64,000 nt of DNA from Rhizobium sullae. GTDB lineage: Bacteria > Pseudomonadota > Alphaproteobacteria > Rhizobiales > Rhizobiaceae. A model generated the notes under the pieces. It saw only the letters and a program-made list of their open reading frames with translations, was not told the DNA's origin and searched no databases. Both the position numbers and the translations under genes were made by a program. Shown here one piece after another: positions 47,468 to 56,355 of the stretch; the stretch's first letter is position 1; every line of letters begins with the position of its first letter. Where the stretch lies: the NCBI RefSeq assembly GCF_900169785.1, contig NZ_FWER01000002.1, forward strand, positions 74,225-138,224, written 5' to 3'.

Positions 47468-47799
47468 GCATCACCTTCGGTTTCTGAGGACTTGCCATTC
47501 GGCAGGCCGCGGTCAAAACATGCCTTTCGACGAATGGCAAGCAAATTCGGATCATGGCCGGAATGCAAATCCGGAAATCCCTGCAACAGGATATCAGAAA
47601 TATACGCAGGCCGCTTACGCTGCGCCTCGCAAGCATGTTGAAAACGGCAAATCGAGGGCAATCGGCATGAACAATTTGTAATGTTATTTCAGGTAGTTAG
47701 CTATTGATTTAGCGCCGCGGCCGACCCAACTCAAGAAGCGTAACGCCGACGATCCCCTGCGCGACAGCCGACCGTCGTAGCAGATGAAAGGATACCATC
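47468..47799. other. Intergenic region between divergent genes
   Basis: Separates ribH from a small exported protein gene. I see no open frame with support, no riboswitch and no strong hairpin. It presumably carries both promoters. Confidence 0.45.
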
Positions 47800-48159
47800 A
47801 TGAACCGCGTTGCCACAATCGCCATCGTTTCCGCCTTTTCCTCCCTTGCGCTTGCCGGCGCCAGCCGGGCGGAAAGCTTTGGCATGAACAGCCCATCGGG
47901 CATCGAACAGACGCTCCGCAATTTCCGGGGCAACGACTTCAACGTTGAGCATTTCTATAACTGGCGCGATGCAGGTTCCGAAGCTTATGGTCCGCGCTCC
48001 GCTCCGCCTCGCTCAGCACAGGATGTGCGGCAGATCCAGGCATCGATCGGCGCCAACAGGATGCTGACGCGCAAGCTCGCCAATGACGGTGTCAATGTCC
48101 GCAACGTCATCAATGCCGAAAAGGCGGCCGACGGCAGCATCACCTTCTACATCGACTGA
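47800..48159 (+). CDS. Small exported protein
   Basis: A 119-residue protein with a signal peptide (cleavage near ASRAES). The mature part has FRGNDFNVEHFYNWRDAGSEAYG and RMLTRKLANDGVNVRNVINAEKAADGSITFYID, the latter resembling the C-terminus of small periplasmic proteins of rhizobia. No catalytic motif. AAAGGA precedes the ATG. First of three plus-strand genes between ribH and ribE. Confidence 0.7.
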   Translation: MNRVATIAIVSAFSSLALAGASRAESFGMNSPSGIEQTLRNFRGNDFNVEHFYNWRDAGSEAYGPRSAPPRSAQDVRQIQASIGANRMLTRKLANDGVNVRNVINAEKAADGSITFYID

Positions 48160-48166
48160 TGGGCAT

Positions 48167-48194
48167 GAGGCGGCGCAGCGATTTGCGCCGCCTC
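48167..48194 (+). terminator. Hairpin after the small exported protein
   Basis: GAGGCGGCGCA-GCGATT-TGCGCCGCCTC is a perfect 11-bp stem eight bases past the stop at 48159. No U-tract, so termination may be weak. Confidence 0.6.
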
Positions 48195-48272
48195 TCCCCG
48201 ACAATTCTGCTGGCGCCTATTGAAAACTATCCCGGATTAATGGTCTGTTCCCTCTACAAAAGGGAAGAAGAC

Positions 48273-48776
48273 ATGCCACGGGACATCAAACCAGTTCTCA
48301 ACATTGCCGACCTGACACTGGGGCAATGGAAACAGGGCGCGCTCTACGAGAGCGCCGACACATCCTTCGGCCGCCTGCTCGGCCTTTCCAATCTCGGGAT
48401 CAGCTACAACGAGGTGCCGCCCGGCAAGTCGGGCTGTCCGTTCCACAACCATCATGTCGAAGATGAGTTGTTCTTCGTGATCGAAGGAACAGGGGAATAT
48501 CGCTTCGGAAGCGAACGCTATCCGATCAAGAAAGGCGACACGCTCGGCGCGCCCGCCGGGGGCAAGGAAACGGCGCATCAGATCCTCAACACCGGCAGCA
48601 CGACTCTGATCTATCTCGGCATCTCCACGATGGCGAAGACTGAGATCGTCGAATACCCGGATTCCGGAAAATTCCTTGCCAAGACGAACCGTGACGGCAC
48701 AAGATCCGGCCGCTTCGCCGTCATCGGACGCGAAGAGAGCAATCTTGACTATTGGGACGGGGAGCCCGGCGCGTAA
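48273..48776 (+). CDS. Cupin domain protein
   Basis: A 167-residue cupin with the metal motif SGCPFHNHHVEDELFFVIEGTGEYRFG (His-x-His, Glu) and a second motif GDTLGAPAGGKETAHQILN containing His. This pattern resembles cupins annotated as mannose-6-phosphate-isomerase-like or 'transcriptional regulator cupin' proteins without HTH. The C-terminal YPDSGKFLAKTNRDG segment is shared among them. AGGGAAGAAGAC precedes the ATG. Substrate unknown. Confidence 0.8.
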   Translation: MPRDIKPVLNIADLTLGQWKQGALYESADTSFGRLLGLSNLGISYNEVPPGKSGCPFHNHHVEDELFFVIEGTGEYRFGSERYPIKKGDTLGAPAGGKETAHQILNTGSTTLIYLGISTMAKTEIVEYPDSGKFLAKTNRDGTRSGRFAVIGREESNLDYWDGEPGA

Positions 48777-48802
48777 CCGCAGTTTTTCAGAGAGCGATAT
48801 TC

Positions 48803-49336
48803 ATGATCGATATTCCGACCATCGAAACGGAGCGATTGGTTCTGCGCCCGCACCGGCTCGATGATTTCGACGTCTATGTCGGTTTGTGGGCCGATGAAGA
48901 CGTCGTCCGCTATATCAGCGGTGTGCCATCAACACGCGAACAGACATGGTCCCGCCTCATAAGGGCGAGCGGCATGTGGCATCATATGGGTTTCGGCTTT
49001 CTAATCATCGAAGAAAAGGAAAGCGGGCGGCTGATCGGCGAAGCGGGCTTCCATGAAGCCCGCCGCGACATGTTTCCCTCCATCGAGGAAACATTGGAAA
49101 CCGGCTGGGTGTTGCTGCCTTCAGCACACGGACGGGGCTATGCGACTGAAGCGCTCGCGGCGCTGATCGCATGGGCCGACCGTCATATCCCCGGCAAGGA
49201 GATGACCTGCATTATCAGCCCTGATAACAAACCATCGCTACGCGTCGCGGAAAAGCTCGGCTTCCGTGAAGTGACACGCACCAATTATCACGGCGAAATC
49301 ATTCTGTTCTCGCGGCAGGGAACTCAGCCAGCCTAG
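48803..49336 (+). CDS. GNAT family N-acetyltransferase (RimJ/RimL type)
   Basis: A 177-residue acetyltransferase: TIETERLVLRPHRLDDFDVY is the RimJ-type start, ETGWVLLPSAHGRGYATEALAALIAWA holds the acetyl-CoA loop (RGYATEA), and IISPDNKPSLRVAEKLGFREV ends the fold. It acetylates an amine, perhaps an N-terminus or antibiotic; unknown. Its last 38 bases overlap the end of ribE on the other strand. Confidence 0.83.
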   Translation: MIDIPTIETERLVLRPHRLDDFDVYVGLWADEDVVRYISGVPSTREQTWSRLIRASGMWHHMGFGFLIIEEKESGRLIGEAGFHEARRDMFPSIEETLETGWVLLPSAHGRGYATEALAALIAWADRHIPGKEMTCIISPDNKPSLRVAEKLGFREVTRTNYHGEIILFSRQGTQPA

Positions 49337-49919
49337 CCGCATAGCGCGCCATCGTGTCGACTTCGAAATTGACGAAGTCGCCCGCCTGGCGCTCGCCCCA
49401 GGTGGTGACCTCGAGCGTGTGGCGGATCAGCAGGACGTCGAAATCCGTTCCATTGACGGCATTGACCGTCAGCGACGTGCCATCGAGCGCGATCGAGCCC
49501 TTGGGCGCCACGAACTTTGCAAGATGCTCCGGCGCACGCAGGCGGAAGCGGGTCGCGTCACCCTCGGTGGTCACCGACAGGATTTCCGCCTTGCCGTCGA
49601 CATGCCCGGAGACGATGTGGCCGCCGAGTTCGTCGCCGATCTTCAGGGAGCGCTCGAGATTGACGCGGGTGCCTGATTTCCAGTTCGTGAGCGTCGTGAG
49701 CCTCAGCGCCTCTTCCCAGGCCTCCACCTCGAACCAGCGGCCGTTGCTGCCTTCGCCCGGCAGGCCGGTTACCGTGAGGCAAATGCCCGAGTGGGAAATC
49801 GACGCACCCATATCGATGGTCTTGGGGTCGTAATTGGTCGCGACGCGGAGCTTCACACCCTCGTTCATGGGCGAAATGGATTCGATCGTGCCGATATCGG
49901 TGACAATTCCGGTGAACAT
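49299..49919 (-). CDS. ribE: Riboflavin synthase, alpha chain
   Basis: A 206-residue enzyme that dismutates two lumazines to riboflavin. Both lumazine-binding repeats are visible: MFTGIVTDIGTIESI with ISHSGICLTVTGL, and GHIVSGHVDGKAEIL with APKGSIALDGTSLTVNAV. The ATG overlaps the ribD stop by one base. Downstream it runs into the end of the GNAT gene rather than into ribH. Confidence 0.94.
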   Translation of the reverse strand: MFTGIVTDIGTIESISPMNEGVKLRVATNYDPKTIDMGASISHSGICLTVTGLPGEGSNGRWFEVEAWEEALRLTTLTNWKSGTRVNLERSLKIGDELGGHIVSGHVDGKAEILSVTTEGDATRFRLRAPEHLAKFVAPKGSIALDGTSLTVNAVNGTDFDVLLIRHTLEVTTWGERQAGDFVNFEVDTMARYAARLAEFPAARTE

Positions 49920-51205
49920 CAGGATTCTCTTTCGTATTCGTCCAGCCGGTCGTCGCCGAACATGAATGTGCCCTTGTGGACAAAACCGGGTGGCATATCG
50001 GTCTTCGTCAAAGGCGATTCAATACCGCCTTCGCCGATGATCACCTGCCCCTGGTAAAGCTGGATGCGGTCGACGAGACCGACGTCGAGGAAAAGCCGCG
50101 CCGTCTTCGCGCCACCCTCGATGAGGAGCGAGGAGATGCCGCGCGAGGCAAGTGCAGGGAGCAGCACTTCGGGATGGTAAGGATTGCAGTAAAGGATTTC
50201 GACGCCTGCGGATTCCAGGGCTGAACGGCGGGTTTCGATTTCGAAGGTTTCGGCGAATGGCTTACCCCCCTCTGCCCCGCTGGGCATCTCCCGCACAAGT
50301 GGAAAGATTGGACGAGCGTGGGCTGCCTGCCCCTCATTCTCGGTCACGGGGGTCGAACTATCGCCGCCGGATTTTCTGGAATTAGGATCGTGCTGCTCGC
50401 CAATCTCTCCCGTTGTGGGGGAGATGTCCGGCCGGACAGAAGGGGGGGCCTCGCTGGCAACCACGATGACCGGCACGTCTCGCGCCGACCTGACCAGCTT
50501 GCTCGTGAGCGGCAAGTCAAGCCAAGGATCAAGCACGACCCGCACCGGCGACAGCGATTGCAAGCCCGGCGTTCGCACCGTCAGTTCCGGATCGTCGGCG
50601 ATCGCCGTGCCGATGCCGACGAGGATGGCGTCGGTTTTGGCGCGGAGCGCCTGAACCTGCGCGCGCGCAAGCGGGCCGGTGATGGCGATCTGTCCCTCGC
50701 CTTTGCGGCCGATCATGCCGTCGGCCGAAACGGCAAGCTTGACGGTCACATAGGGCCGGTTCTTCGCCTGCCGGGTGAGATAGCCGGCAAGCGAGCGAGC
50801 GCCTTCCTCCTCCAGCACGCCGGTGTCAACCTCAATACCGGCGTCGCGCAGCATGGCGATACCGCGGCCGGAAACGCGGGCGTCAGGATCCGTAACACTG
50901 ATAACAACGCGGGCGACACCAGTAGCGATCAGCGCTTCCGCGCAGGGCGGCGTCTTGCCGTGATGCGAGCAGGGTTCGAGCGTCACATAGGCGGTGGCGC
51001 CGCGGGCAAGATCGCCTGCCTCGGCAAGCGCCTGCGGCTCGGCATGCGGACGGCCCCCAAGCGCGGTAACCGCACGCCCTACGATTTCGCCGTCTCTGAC
51101 GATAACGCAGCCGACGGAGGGATTGGTCGAGGTCTGGCCGAGATGCAAAAGACCAAGACGGATTGCCTCGGCCATGAAACGCTCGTCCTGCGGCCCCGTG
51201 CTCAT
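49919..51205 (-). CDS. ribD: Riboflavin deaminase/reductase RibD with an inserted segment
   Basis: A 428-residue bifunctional enzyme for steps two and three of riboflavin synthesis; the usual length is about 370-400. The N-terminal deaminase has the zinc site HAEPQALAEAG and PCSHHGKTPPC. The reductase begins RPYVTVKLAVSADGMIG, has DAILVGIGTAIADDPELTVR, and ends SSLLIEGGAKTARLFLDVGLVDRI. Residues about 253-314 are a low-complexity insert (PTTGEIGEQHDPNSRKSGG to MPSGAEGGKPFAE), coded by a palindromic element. It falls where normal RibD has a variable loop, so the enzyme may remain active. Confidence 0.92.
   Translation of the reverse strand: MSTGPQDERFMAEAIRLGLLHLGQTSTNPSVGCVIVRDGEIVGRAVTALGGRPHAEPQALAEAGDLARGATAYVTLEPCSHHGKTPPCAEALIATGVARVVISVTDPDARVSGRGIAMLRDAGIEVDTGVLEEEGARSLAGYLTRQAKNRPYVTVKLAVSADGMIGRKGEGQIAITGPLARAQVQALRAKTDAILVGIGTAIADDPELTVRTPGLQSLSPVRVVLDPWLDLPLTSKLVRSARDVPVIVVASEAPPSVRPDISPTTGEIGEQHDPNSRKSGGDSSTPVTENEGQAAHARPIFPLVREMPSGAEGGKPFAETFEIETRRSALESAGVEILYCNPYHPEVLLPALASRGISSLLIEGGAKTARLFLDVGLVDRIQLYQGQVIIGEGGIESPLTKTDMPPGFVHKGTFMFGDDRLDEYERES
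50265..50448. repeat. Palindromic repeat element inserted in ribD
   Basis: The left arm (about 50265-50310: CCCCCTCTGCCCCGCTGGG then CATCTCCCGCACAAG) and right arm (about 50400-50448) are inverted copies with roughly 80 percent match. The right arm reads CTCCCGTTGTGGGGGAGATG, then TCCGGCCGGACAGAAGGGGG. The core lacks similarity to anything else in the window. It resembles the mosaic/palindromic repeats scattered between rhizobial genes (RIME-type), yet it lies inside a reading frame and keeps it open. The exact ends are uncertain by a few bases. Confidence 0.75.
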
Positions 51206-51208
51206 GGC

Positions 51209-51685
51209 TCAGGTCTCCAGCGTGTCGCGGCTGATCTTGGCGTTGATTTCGGAAATGACCTTTTCGAAATCCTCGGCATGCGAGAAATCCCGGTAGACGG
51301 ACGCATAGCGGACGAAGCCGACGTCATCGAGGCTCTTGAGCGCTTCCAGCACCTGAAGGCCGATGGCCTCGGAGCTGATCTCGACTTCGCCGGAGCTTTC
51401 GAGACGGCGGACGATGCCGGAAACGGCCCTTTCGATGCGGTCGCGGTCGACCGGACGCTTGCGCAGCGCGATCTCGAAGGAGCGCACCAGCTTGTCGCGG
51501 TCGAAAGGCACCTTGCGGCCAGTCTTCTTGACGACCATCAGCTCGCGCAACTGCACGCGTTCGAACGTCGTGAAGCGGCCGCCGCAATCGGGGCAGATAC
51601 GCCTGCGGCGGATGGACGTATTGTCCTCCGCCGGGCGTGAATCCTTAACCTGGGTGTCTTCCGATCCGCAGAATGGGCAGCGCAT
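51209..51685 (-). CDS. nrdR: Transcriptional repressor NrdR
   Basis: A 158-residue regulator of ribonucleotide reductase genes. The zinc ribbon is [17 protein letters not shown] with [17 protein letters not shown], and the ATP-cone follows ([20 protein letters not shown]). Full length. It lies nine bases after glyA and three before ribD on the same strand, the standard order glyA-nrdR-ribD. Confidence 0.96.
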   Translation of the reverse strand: MRCPFCGSEDTQVKDSRPAEDNTSIRRRRICPDCGGRFTTFERVQLRELMVVKKTGRKVPFDRDKLVRSFEIALRKRPVDRDRIERAVSGIVRRLESSGEVEISSEAIGLQVLEALKSLDDVGFVRYASVYRDFSHAEDFEKVISEINAKISRDTLET

Positions 51686-51694
51686 GCGCTATCC

Positions 51695-52993
51695 TTAGCC
51701 GATGTAGTCGTACATTGGGAAGCGGCCGGTAAGGTCGACCACCTTGCCACGAACGGCTGCTTCGACTGCTGCGTTGCCTTCGTCGGAATTGGCGACCTTC
51801 AGGCCGTCGAGAACCTCAACGATGAGGTTACCGATTTCCTTGAATTCCGCTTCCTTGAAGCCGCGCGTCGTGCCTGCCGGAGCGCCGAGACGGACGCCGG
51901 AAGTGACGAAAGGCTTTTCCGGATCGAACGGAATGCCGTTCTTGTTGCAGGTGATGTAAGCGCGGCCGAGCGCTGCTTCGGCGCGCTTGCCGGTGGCGTT
52001 CTTCTTGCGGAGGTCGACGAGCATCAGGTGGTTGTCGGTGCCGCCGGAGACGACGTCGAGGCCGCCCGCCATAAGGGTCTCGGCAAGTGCCTTGGCGTTC
52101 TTGACGATCTGAGCGGCGTAGTCTTTGAATTCCGGCTGCAGCGCTTCGCCGAAGGCGACGGCCTTGGCGGCGATGATGTGCATCAGCGGACCGCCCTGCA
52201 GACCAGGGAAAACGGCCGAATTGAACTTCTTCGCCAGATCTTCGTCGTTCGTAAGGATGACGCCGCCGCGCGGGCCGCGGAGCGACTTGTGGGTCGTGGT
52301 CGTCGCGACGTGGCAGTGCGGGAATGGCGACGGATGCTGGTCACCGGCGACGAGGCCAGCAATATGGGCCATGTCGACCATGAGATAGGCACCGACCGAG
52401 TCGGCGATCTCGCGGAAACGCTTCCAGTCCCAGATACGGGAGTAAGCCGTACCGCCGGCGATGATCAGCTTCGGCTTGTGCTCTTCGGCCTTGCGGGCGA
52501 CTTCGTCCATATCGAGCAGGTTGTCGCCTTCGCGAACGCCGTAGGACACGACGTTGAACCACTTGCCGGACATGTTGACCGGCGAGCCGTGCGTCAGATG
52601 ACCGCCCGAATTCAGGTCGAGGCCCATGAAGGTGTCGCCCGGCTGCAGCAGCGCCAGGAAGACCGCCTGGTTCATCTGCGAACCGGAGTTCGGCTGGACG
52701 TTGGCGAAGTTGACGCCGAAGAGCTTCTTGGCCCGTTCGATCGCCAGTTCCTCGGCGATATCGACAAACTGGCAGCCACCGTAGTAGCGCTTACCCGGAT
52801 AACCTTCCGCATATTTGTTCGTCATGATGGAGCCCTGGGCTTCCAGCACCGCGCGGGAAACGATGTTCTCCGATGCGATCAATTCGATCTCATGCCGCTG
52901 GCGGCCGAGCTCCTTTTCGATCGCGCCGAAGATATCCGGATCGGTGTCAGCAAGCGAACGATTGAAGAAGGTCTGCGTGGAAGCATTTGTCAT
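51695..52993 (-). CDS. glyA: Serine hydroxymethyltransferase
   Basis: A 432-residue PLP enzyme interconverting serine and glycine with tetrahydrofolate. PLP lysine is in [16 protein letters not shown]; other conserved parts are [26 protein letters not shown], and [17 protein letters not shown]. The ATG at 52993 with GAGGAG upstream matches the usual N-terminus. First gene of the glyA-nrdR-ribD-ribE run. Confidence 0.96.
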   Translation of the reverse strand: MTNASTQTFFNRSLADTDPDIFGAIEKELGRQRHEIELIASENIVSRAVLEAQGSIMTNKYAEGYPGKRYYGGCQFVDIAEELAIERAKKLFGVNFANVQPNSGSQMNQAVFLALLQPGDTFMGLDLNSGGHLTHGSPVNMSGKWFNVVSYGVREGDNLLDMDEVARKAEEHKPKLIIAGGTAYSRIWDWKRFREIADSVGAYLMVDMAHIAGLVAGDQHPSPFPHCHVATTTTHKSLRGPRGGVILTNDEDLAKKFNSAVFPGLQGGPLMHIIAAKAVAFGEALQPEFKDYAAQIVKNAKALAETLMAGGLDVVSGGTDNHLMLVDLRKKNATGKRAEAALGRAYITCNKNGIPFDPEKPFVTSGVRLGAPAGTTRGFKEAEFKEIGNLIVEVLDGLKVANSDEGNAAVEAAVRGKVVDLTGRFPMYDYIG

Positions 52994-53139
52994 GGGCGGG
53001 CTCCTCAACTGGAATGCGCGAAGGTTTAGCGTTCCACCCCGCAGAGAGCAATACGAAGAACGACATTTGCTGGGCAATCTACGCGCAGCCTATGCTCCCA
53101 ACTGAGTATCTTAGGATTTGGAGAGCTGAGTCCCTCGCC

Positions 53140-53320
53140 CAGCGCCATTCCTGTGGGCGCCCTTTCAGCGACGTCGCATGCTTAGCGATGTGGCTGTTTC
53201 GCTGCGCTTCCCGCAATATCCTCATCTCTGTGCTTGTCACAGAGATCCAACCACGGCGGCCCTTGCCTGCGATTCAAGTCAAGAATGCCGCCTGCCCTCG
53301 CCCTCGACTGACTTGCGGCG
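53140..53320. repeat. Probable dispersed rhizobial intergenic repeat
   Basis: In the 391-base gap between ldtP and glyA. It contains a stem TCTCTGTG-CTTGT-CACAGAGA (53225-53245) within CTCATCTCTGTGCTTGTCAC and AGAGATCCAACC, a pattern I recall as a common intergenic repeat in Rhizobium genomes. The bounds are rough and the identification is from memory. The rest of the gap shows the glyA upstream region and an ldtP terminator. Confidence 0.45.
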
Positions 53321-53333
53321 TGGCCTCCACAAC

Positions 53334-53363
53334 AAAAAGCCGCGCCCGAAGACGCGGCTTTCA
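53334..53363 (-). terminator. Terminator of ldtP
   Basis: Minus strand: AAGCCGCG-TCTTCGGG-CGCGGCTT followed by TTTGTTG, 25 bases after the stop of the L,D-transpeptidase gene. Confidence 0.85.
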
Positions 53364-53384
53364 GAAAGCTACAAGCATCAATTT

Positions 53385-54686
53385 TTACTGAACCGGCTGC
53401 TCCATTCCAGCGGTCGTATCGAGCGCCAGTTCGGCGTTGCCGTCCATCTGGTAGATGTCGTCGCGGAACTGGACGAGGCCGTCGGGCATGCCCCAGGCGG
53501 AGATGTAGACGAAATAGACCGGGATTTCCTCGGCGAGCGTGATCGGCGTGTTGACGCGGCTCGCGATCACCTGCTCCATCTGCTGACGCGACCACGGCGG
53601 GGTGTCGCGCAGCAGCCAGGTCGTCAGGTCGCGGACGTTCTGGACGCGCACGCAACCGGACGACTCGAAGCGCATCAGCTTGTTGAACAGGCCCTGCTGC
53701 GGCGTGTCGTGCATGTACTCGCCGTTCTTGTTATGGAAATTGATCTTCGCCGAAGCCATGGCGTTAATCTTACCCGGATCCTGACGGAACATCAGGTTCG
53801 GCGCCTCGCCATTCCAGTCGATCGTTTCCGGGGCGACTTCGTTGCCCTTGCCGTCAATCAGACGAATGGCGTTCCTCTCGAGATAGGTCGGATCCTTGCG
53901 CATCAGCGGCATGATGTCCTTCTCGACGATCGAGCGCGGCGCAGTCCAATAGGGATTGAGGATGACCTCGTAGATCTTCGAATTGACGATATGCGTTGGA
54001 CGGCTGATACGTCCGACGACGGCCGCATGACGCGTCGCCACGCTGCCGTCTTCGACCGCCTCGACATAGGCGGCCGGAATATTGACCATGACGTGGCGGC
54101 GGCCGAGATCTTCCGGGAAGGTCTGTAGCCGGACGAGGTTGGTGTTCAGCTGCTGCAGGCGCACGTCGACCGGAATGTTCATCGCCTTTAACGTGAATTC
54201 GCCGATGACGCCGTCTGCGGGAAGGCCATGACGGGCCTGGAAGCGCTTGACCGCACCGTCGACATAGGAATCGAAGGCGGAAGACATGCCGGCTTCGCGC
54301 GGCAAGTCGCCGGTGATGGCGAGGCGCTGGCGCAGCGCCTGAACGGAAGGATCCGTCACGCCGAGCTGGAGACGCACGCCAGCAGGATTGACCTCAGGCC
54401 AACCGCCTGCGGACGCGATCTGCTGATATTCCATGATCGCCAGCTGGATGCTCGGAACCGATTGCGGACTGAGGATCGGGGTATTGGAAACGGCGGCGTT
54501 CGCCGTGCGCGATGCGGCCTTGGCGTCGAACTGATCGTCCCAATCGCCGCGGCGGGGCGCGTTGATCAACGCATCGAGCGCGGACTGCGCAAAAGCCGGG
54601 GCGGCGATTGCGCTGGCGCTGACGGTTGCCGCAGACGCAAGAAAGGCGCGGCGCGAAAGAGCTTCAATTCGGTTTTTCTTCGACAT
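53385..54686 (-). CDS. ldtP: L,D-transpeptidase (YkuD family)
   Basis: A 433-residue periplasmic peptidoglycan cross-linking enzyme of the YcbB-like type. The N-terminus has a Tat-like signal (SRRAFLASAAT, cleavage near AFAQS). A peptidoglycan-binding domain follows (FDSYVDGAVKRFQARHGLPADGVIGEFTLKAMN), then the catalytic YkuD domain with HDTPQQGLFNKLMRFESSGCVRVQN giving His and Cys. The downstream order with a MarR regulator matches the LdtR/LdtP pair described in Liberibacter and Sinorhizobium, which gives the symbol; without that I would call only the family. Confidence 0.88.
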   Translation of the reverse strand: MSKKNRIEALSRRAFLASAATVSASAIAAPAFAQSALDALINAPRRGDWDDQFDAKAASRTANAAVSNTPILSPQSVPSIQLAIMEYQQIASAGGWPEVNPAGVRLQLGVTDPSVQALRQRLAITGDLPREAGMSSAFDSYVDGAVKRFQARHGLPADGVIGEFTLKAMNIPVDVRLQQLNTNLVRLQTFPEDLGRRHVMVNIPAAYVEAVEDGSVATRHAAVVGRISRPTHIVNSKIYEVILNPYWTAPRSIVEKDIMPLMRKDPTYLERNAIRLIDGKGNEVAPETIDWNGEAPNLMFRQDPGKINAMASAKINFHNKNGEYMHDTPQQGLFNKLMRFESSGCVRVQNVRDLTTWLLRDTPPWSRQQMEQVIASRVNTPITLAEEIPVYFVYISAWGMPDGLVQFRDDIYQMDGNAELALDTTAGMEQPVQ

Positions 54687-55138
54687 AATCCCAACCACTG
54701 AATGCCGCAGCCTGATAAGGAAAACCGCGGGCTTTGCGATTCACTGCGCCACGGCGCAGATCACTACCATTCCGTTCTCCGGCGCATCACAAGTTTTCCG
54801 CGCCTGGCCATCACAAGATTGCGAGCCGGAAGCGCGGACGACTTTGAACTATTGTGTTAGAAAGCGCCGCTTTGCCGTGCATTTCCGCTGTCATACCAAT
54901 ATGGCCAATTCGTGTCGCCGACGTCCAATATGCCTACCATTGGTAGGGAGCGGCACGGACGAAACCATATCGATCCGTAATCGGTGCTGGTTAATAACGG
55001 CTAAAAGACCGCCTGAATACAGGGCCGCTGCGCGCGGGCGCGATGCGTTGCAAAGATGACACGCTGGCTGCGAACACGGCAAACCGGACGCGCAGGGACG
55101 CATCCGGTTTTCTTCGACCTTGGAGGAGGTCTCTTACC
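54687..55138. other. Intergenic region with candidate LdtR operators
   Basis: A 452-base gap between ldtR and ldtP, both on the minus strand. Two palindromes stand out: CTGCGCC-AC-GGCGCAG (54744-54759), 58 bases upstream of ldtP, and CCTACC-ATT-GGTAGG (54933-54947). The first is near where the ldtP promoter should be. No open frame has support. Confidence 0.5.
55081..55111 (-). terminator. Probable terminator of ldtR
   Basis: Minus strand: AAACCGGATGCG-TCCCTG-CGCGTCCGGTTT, 12-bp stem with one G-U, 28 bases after ldtR. Only a short T run follows, so strength is uncertain. Confidence 0.6.
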
Positions 55139-55654
55139 CTAGAGCCGATAAAGGATCTGGTCGTTCCAGAAGCGGTCGAGGCGCTGCAGGAGCTTGTTCA
55201 TCTGGGTGAACTCGTCGGTGCCAATGCCGCCGACCTTGTCGATCGAAGTGATGTGGCGTTCGTAGAGCTTGGCCACCGTTTCGGCAATCTCCGTGCCGGT
55301 TTCCGTCAGGCTGATGCGGACGGAGCGGCGGTCGATGCGCGAACGCTGGTGGTTGATGAAGCCGAGATCGACCAGCTTCTTCACGTTGTAGGACACATTC
55401 GAGCCGAGATAGTAGCCACGCGAGCGCAGCTCGCCGGCGGTCAGCTCGGAATTGCCGATGTTGAAAAGGAGCAGGGCCTGGATGGCGTTGACGTCGCTGC
55501 GGCCCTGACGGTCGAACTCGTCCTTGATGACATCCAGAAGGCGGCGGTGAAGACGTTCGACAAGGTGAAGGGATTCCATGTAAAGATCACGGATGTCGTG
55601 GTCCTGCTGATCACGGAAGCTTGATACCGCCTGCGGCTTGATTTTCGTATTCAT
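55139..55654 (-). CDS. ldtR: MarR family regulator LdtR
   Basis: A 171-residue winged-HTH regulator: SDVNAIQALLLFNIGNSELTAGELRSRGYYLGSNVSYNVKKL covers the recognition helix (blocks shown), and INHQRSRIDRRSVRISLTETG is the wing. The protein fits LdtR, which controls an L,D-transpeptidase and osmotic tolerance in Liberibacter and Sinorhizobium. The target gene ldtP lies directly downstream on the same strand. The DUF6163 gene upstream is its usual neighbour. Confidence 0.88.
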   Translation of the reverse strand: MNTKIKPQAVSSFRDQQDHDIRDLYMESLHLVERLHRRLLDVIKDEFDRQGRSDVNAIQALLLFNIGNSELTAGELRSRGYYLGSNVSYNVKKLVDLGFINHQRSRIDRRSVRISLTETGTEIAETVAKLYERHITSIDKVGGIGTDEFTQMNKLLQRLDRFWNDQILYRL

Positions 55655-55785
55655 GATGACTGCCTCACTGTTTTGTTTGGCGGTGTTGGTTTTCTTCCCG
55701 CCTTGAGACAGACCTTATCGAATACAAATAAAATTCTACTTAAACTGCAGGCTTAACAGCACCTTACCGAAAACCCCGCGTTGTA

Positions 55786-56223
55786 TCAGGGTAAATCAAC
55801 GCTTACTTTGCGGCGTTGGCGGCGCTTCTCCAGCCAGAGCGCCAGGCGGAAAACCAGGTAGACAGCGGCAACCGCGCCATGCATCAGCAGGATGAGCCGG
55901 TTGGAGCCGAAGGTCTGCGGCAGCAGGCCGTACATCAGGATTTGACCGCCTGCGGCGAGCACCCAAACGACCGGCCCCCAGGATACCGTCAGCCAGAGGC
56001 CGAGCGACGCGACGGGGAAGAGAACGGCAAGGCTGGTGGCCGCAACCTTCCACGGCAGGCTCAGGAGATCGAAGCGCCCTGCTCCCACGAGCGAATAGCC
56101 GACGAGCATCGCCCAATATTGCAGGCCGAACCAGAAGCAGGAGATCGCGACCAGCCTCAAGAAGAGGATGAACAGGATGTCTAACAGCGTCCGCTTCGGC
56201 ATCGTCGGAGAATCATTTTCCAT
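55786..56223 (-). CDS. DUF6163 family membrane protein
   Basis: A 145-residue protein with four hydrophobic helices and basic C-terminus (LEKRRQRRKVSVDLP). It fits the DUF6163 family, found next to ldtR in Rhizobiaceae, with unknown function. The ATG at 56223 begins MENDSPTMPKR; the longer frame would run into the hemB start region. It is divergent from hemB. Confidence 0.78.
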   Translation of the reverse strand: MENDSPTMPKRTLLDILFILFLRLVAISCFWFGLQYWAMLVGYSLVGAGRFDLLSLPWKVAATSLAVLFPVASLGLWLTVSWGPVVWVLAAGGQILMYGLLPQTFGSNRLILLMHGAVAAVYLVFRLALWLEKRRQRRKVSVDLP

Positions 56224-56355
56224 GGCGCAGACTTTAGGGTTCCCGTTGCGGCTCCACCAGCGGCTTATCCGCCGCGGCCAATCGCCCGGTTTGGTTTTCC
56301 GGATCGTCATGATAATGAGCGGACCTATAAATGGAATGGCCAGGGACGAAAGACA

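Noticed and set aside
52994..53139. Riboswitch (glycine or folate type) upstream of glyA
   Set aside because: I looked for conserved cores of these classes and saw none.
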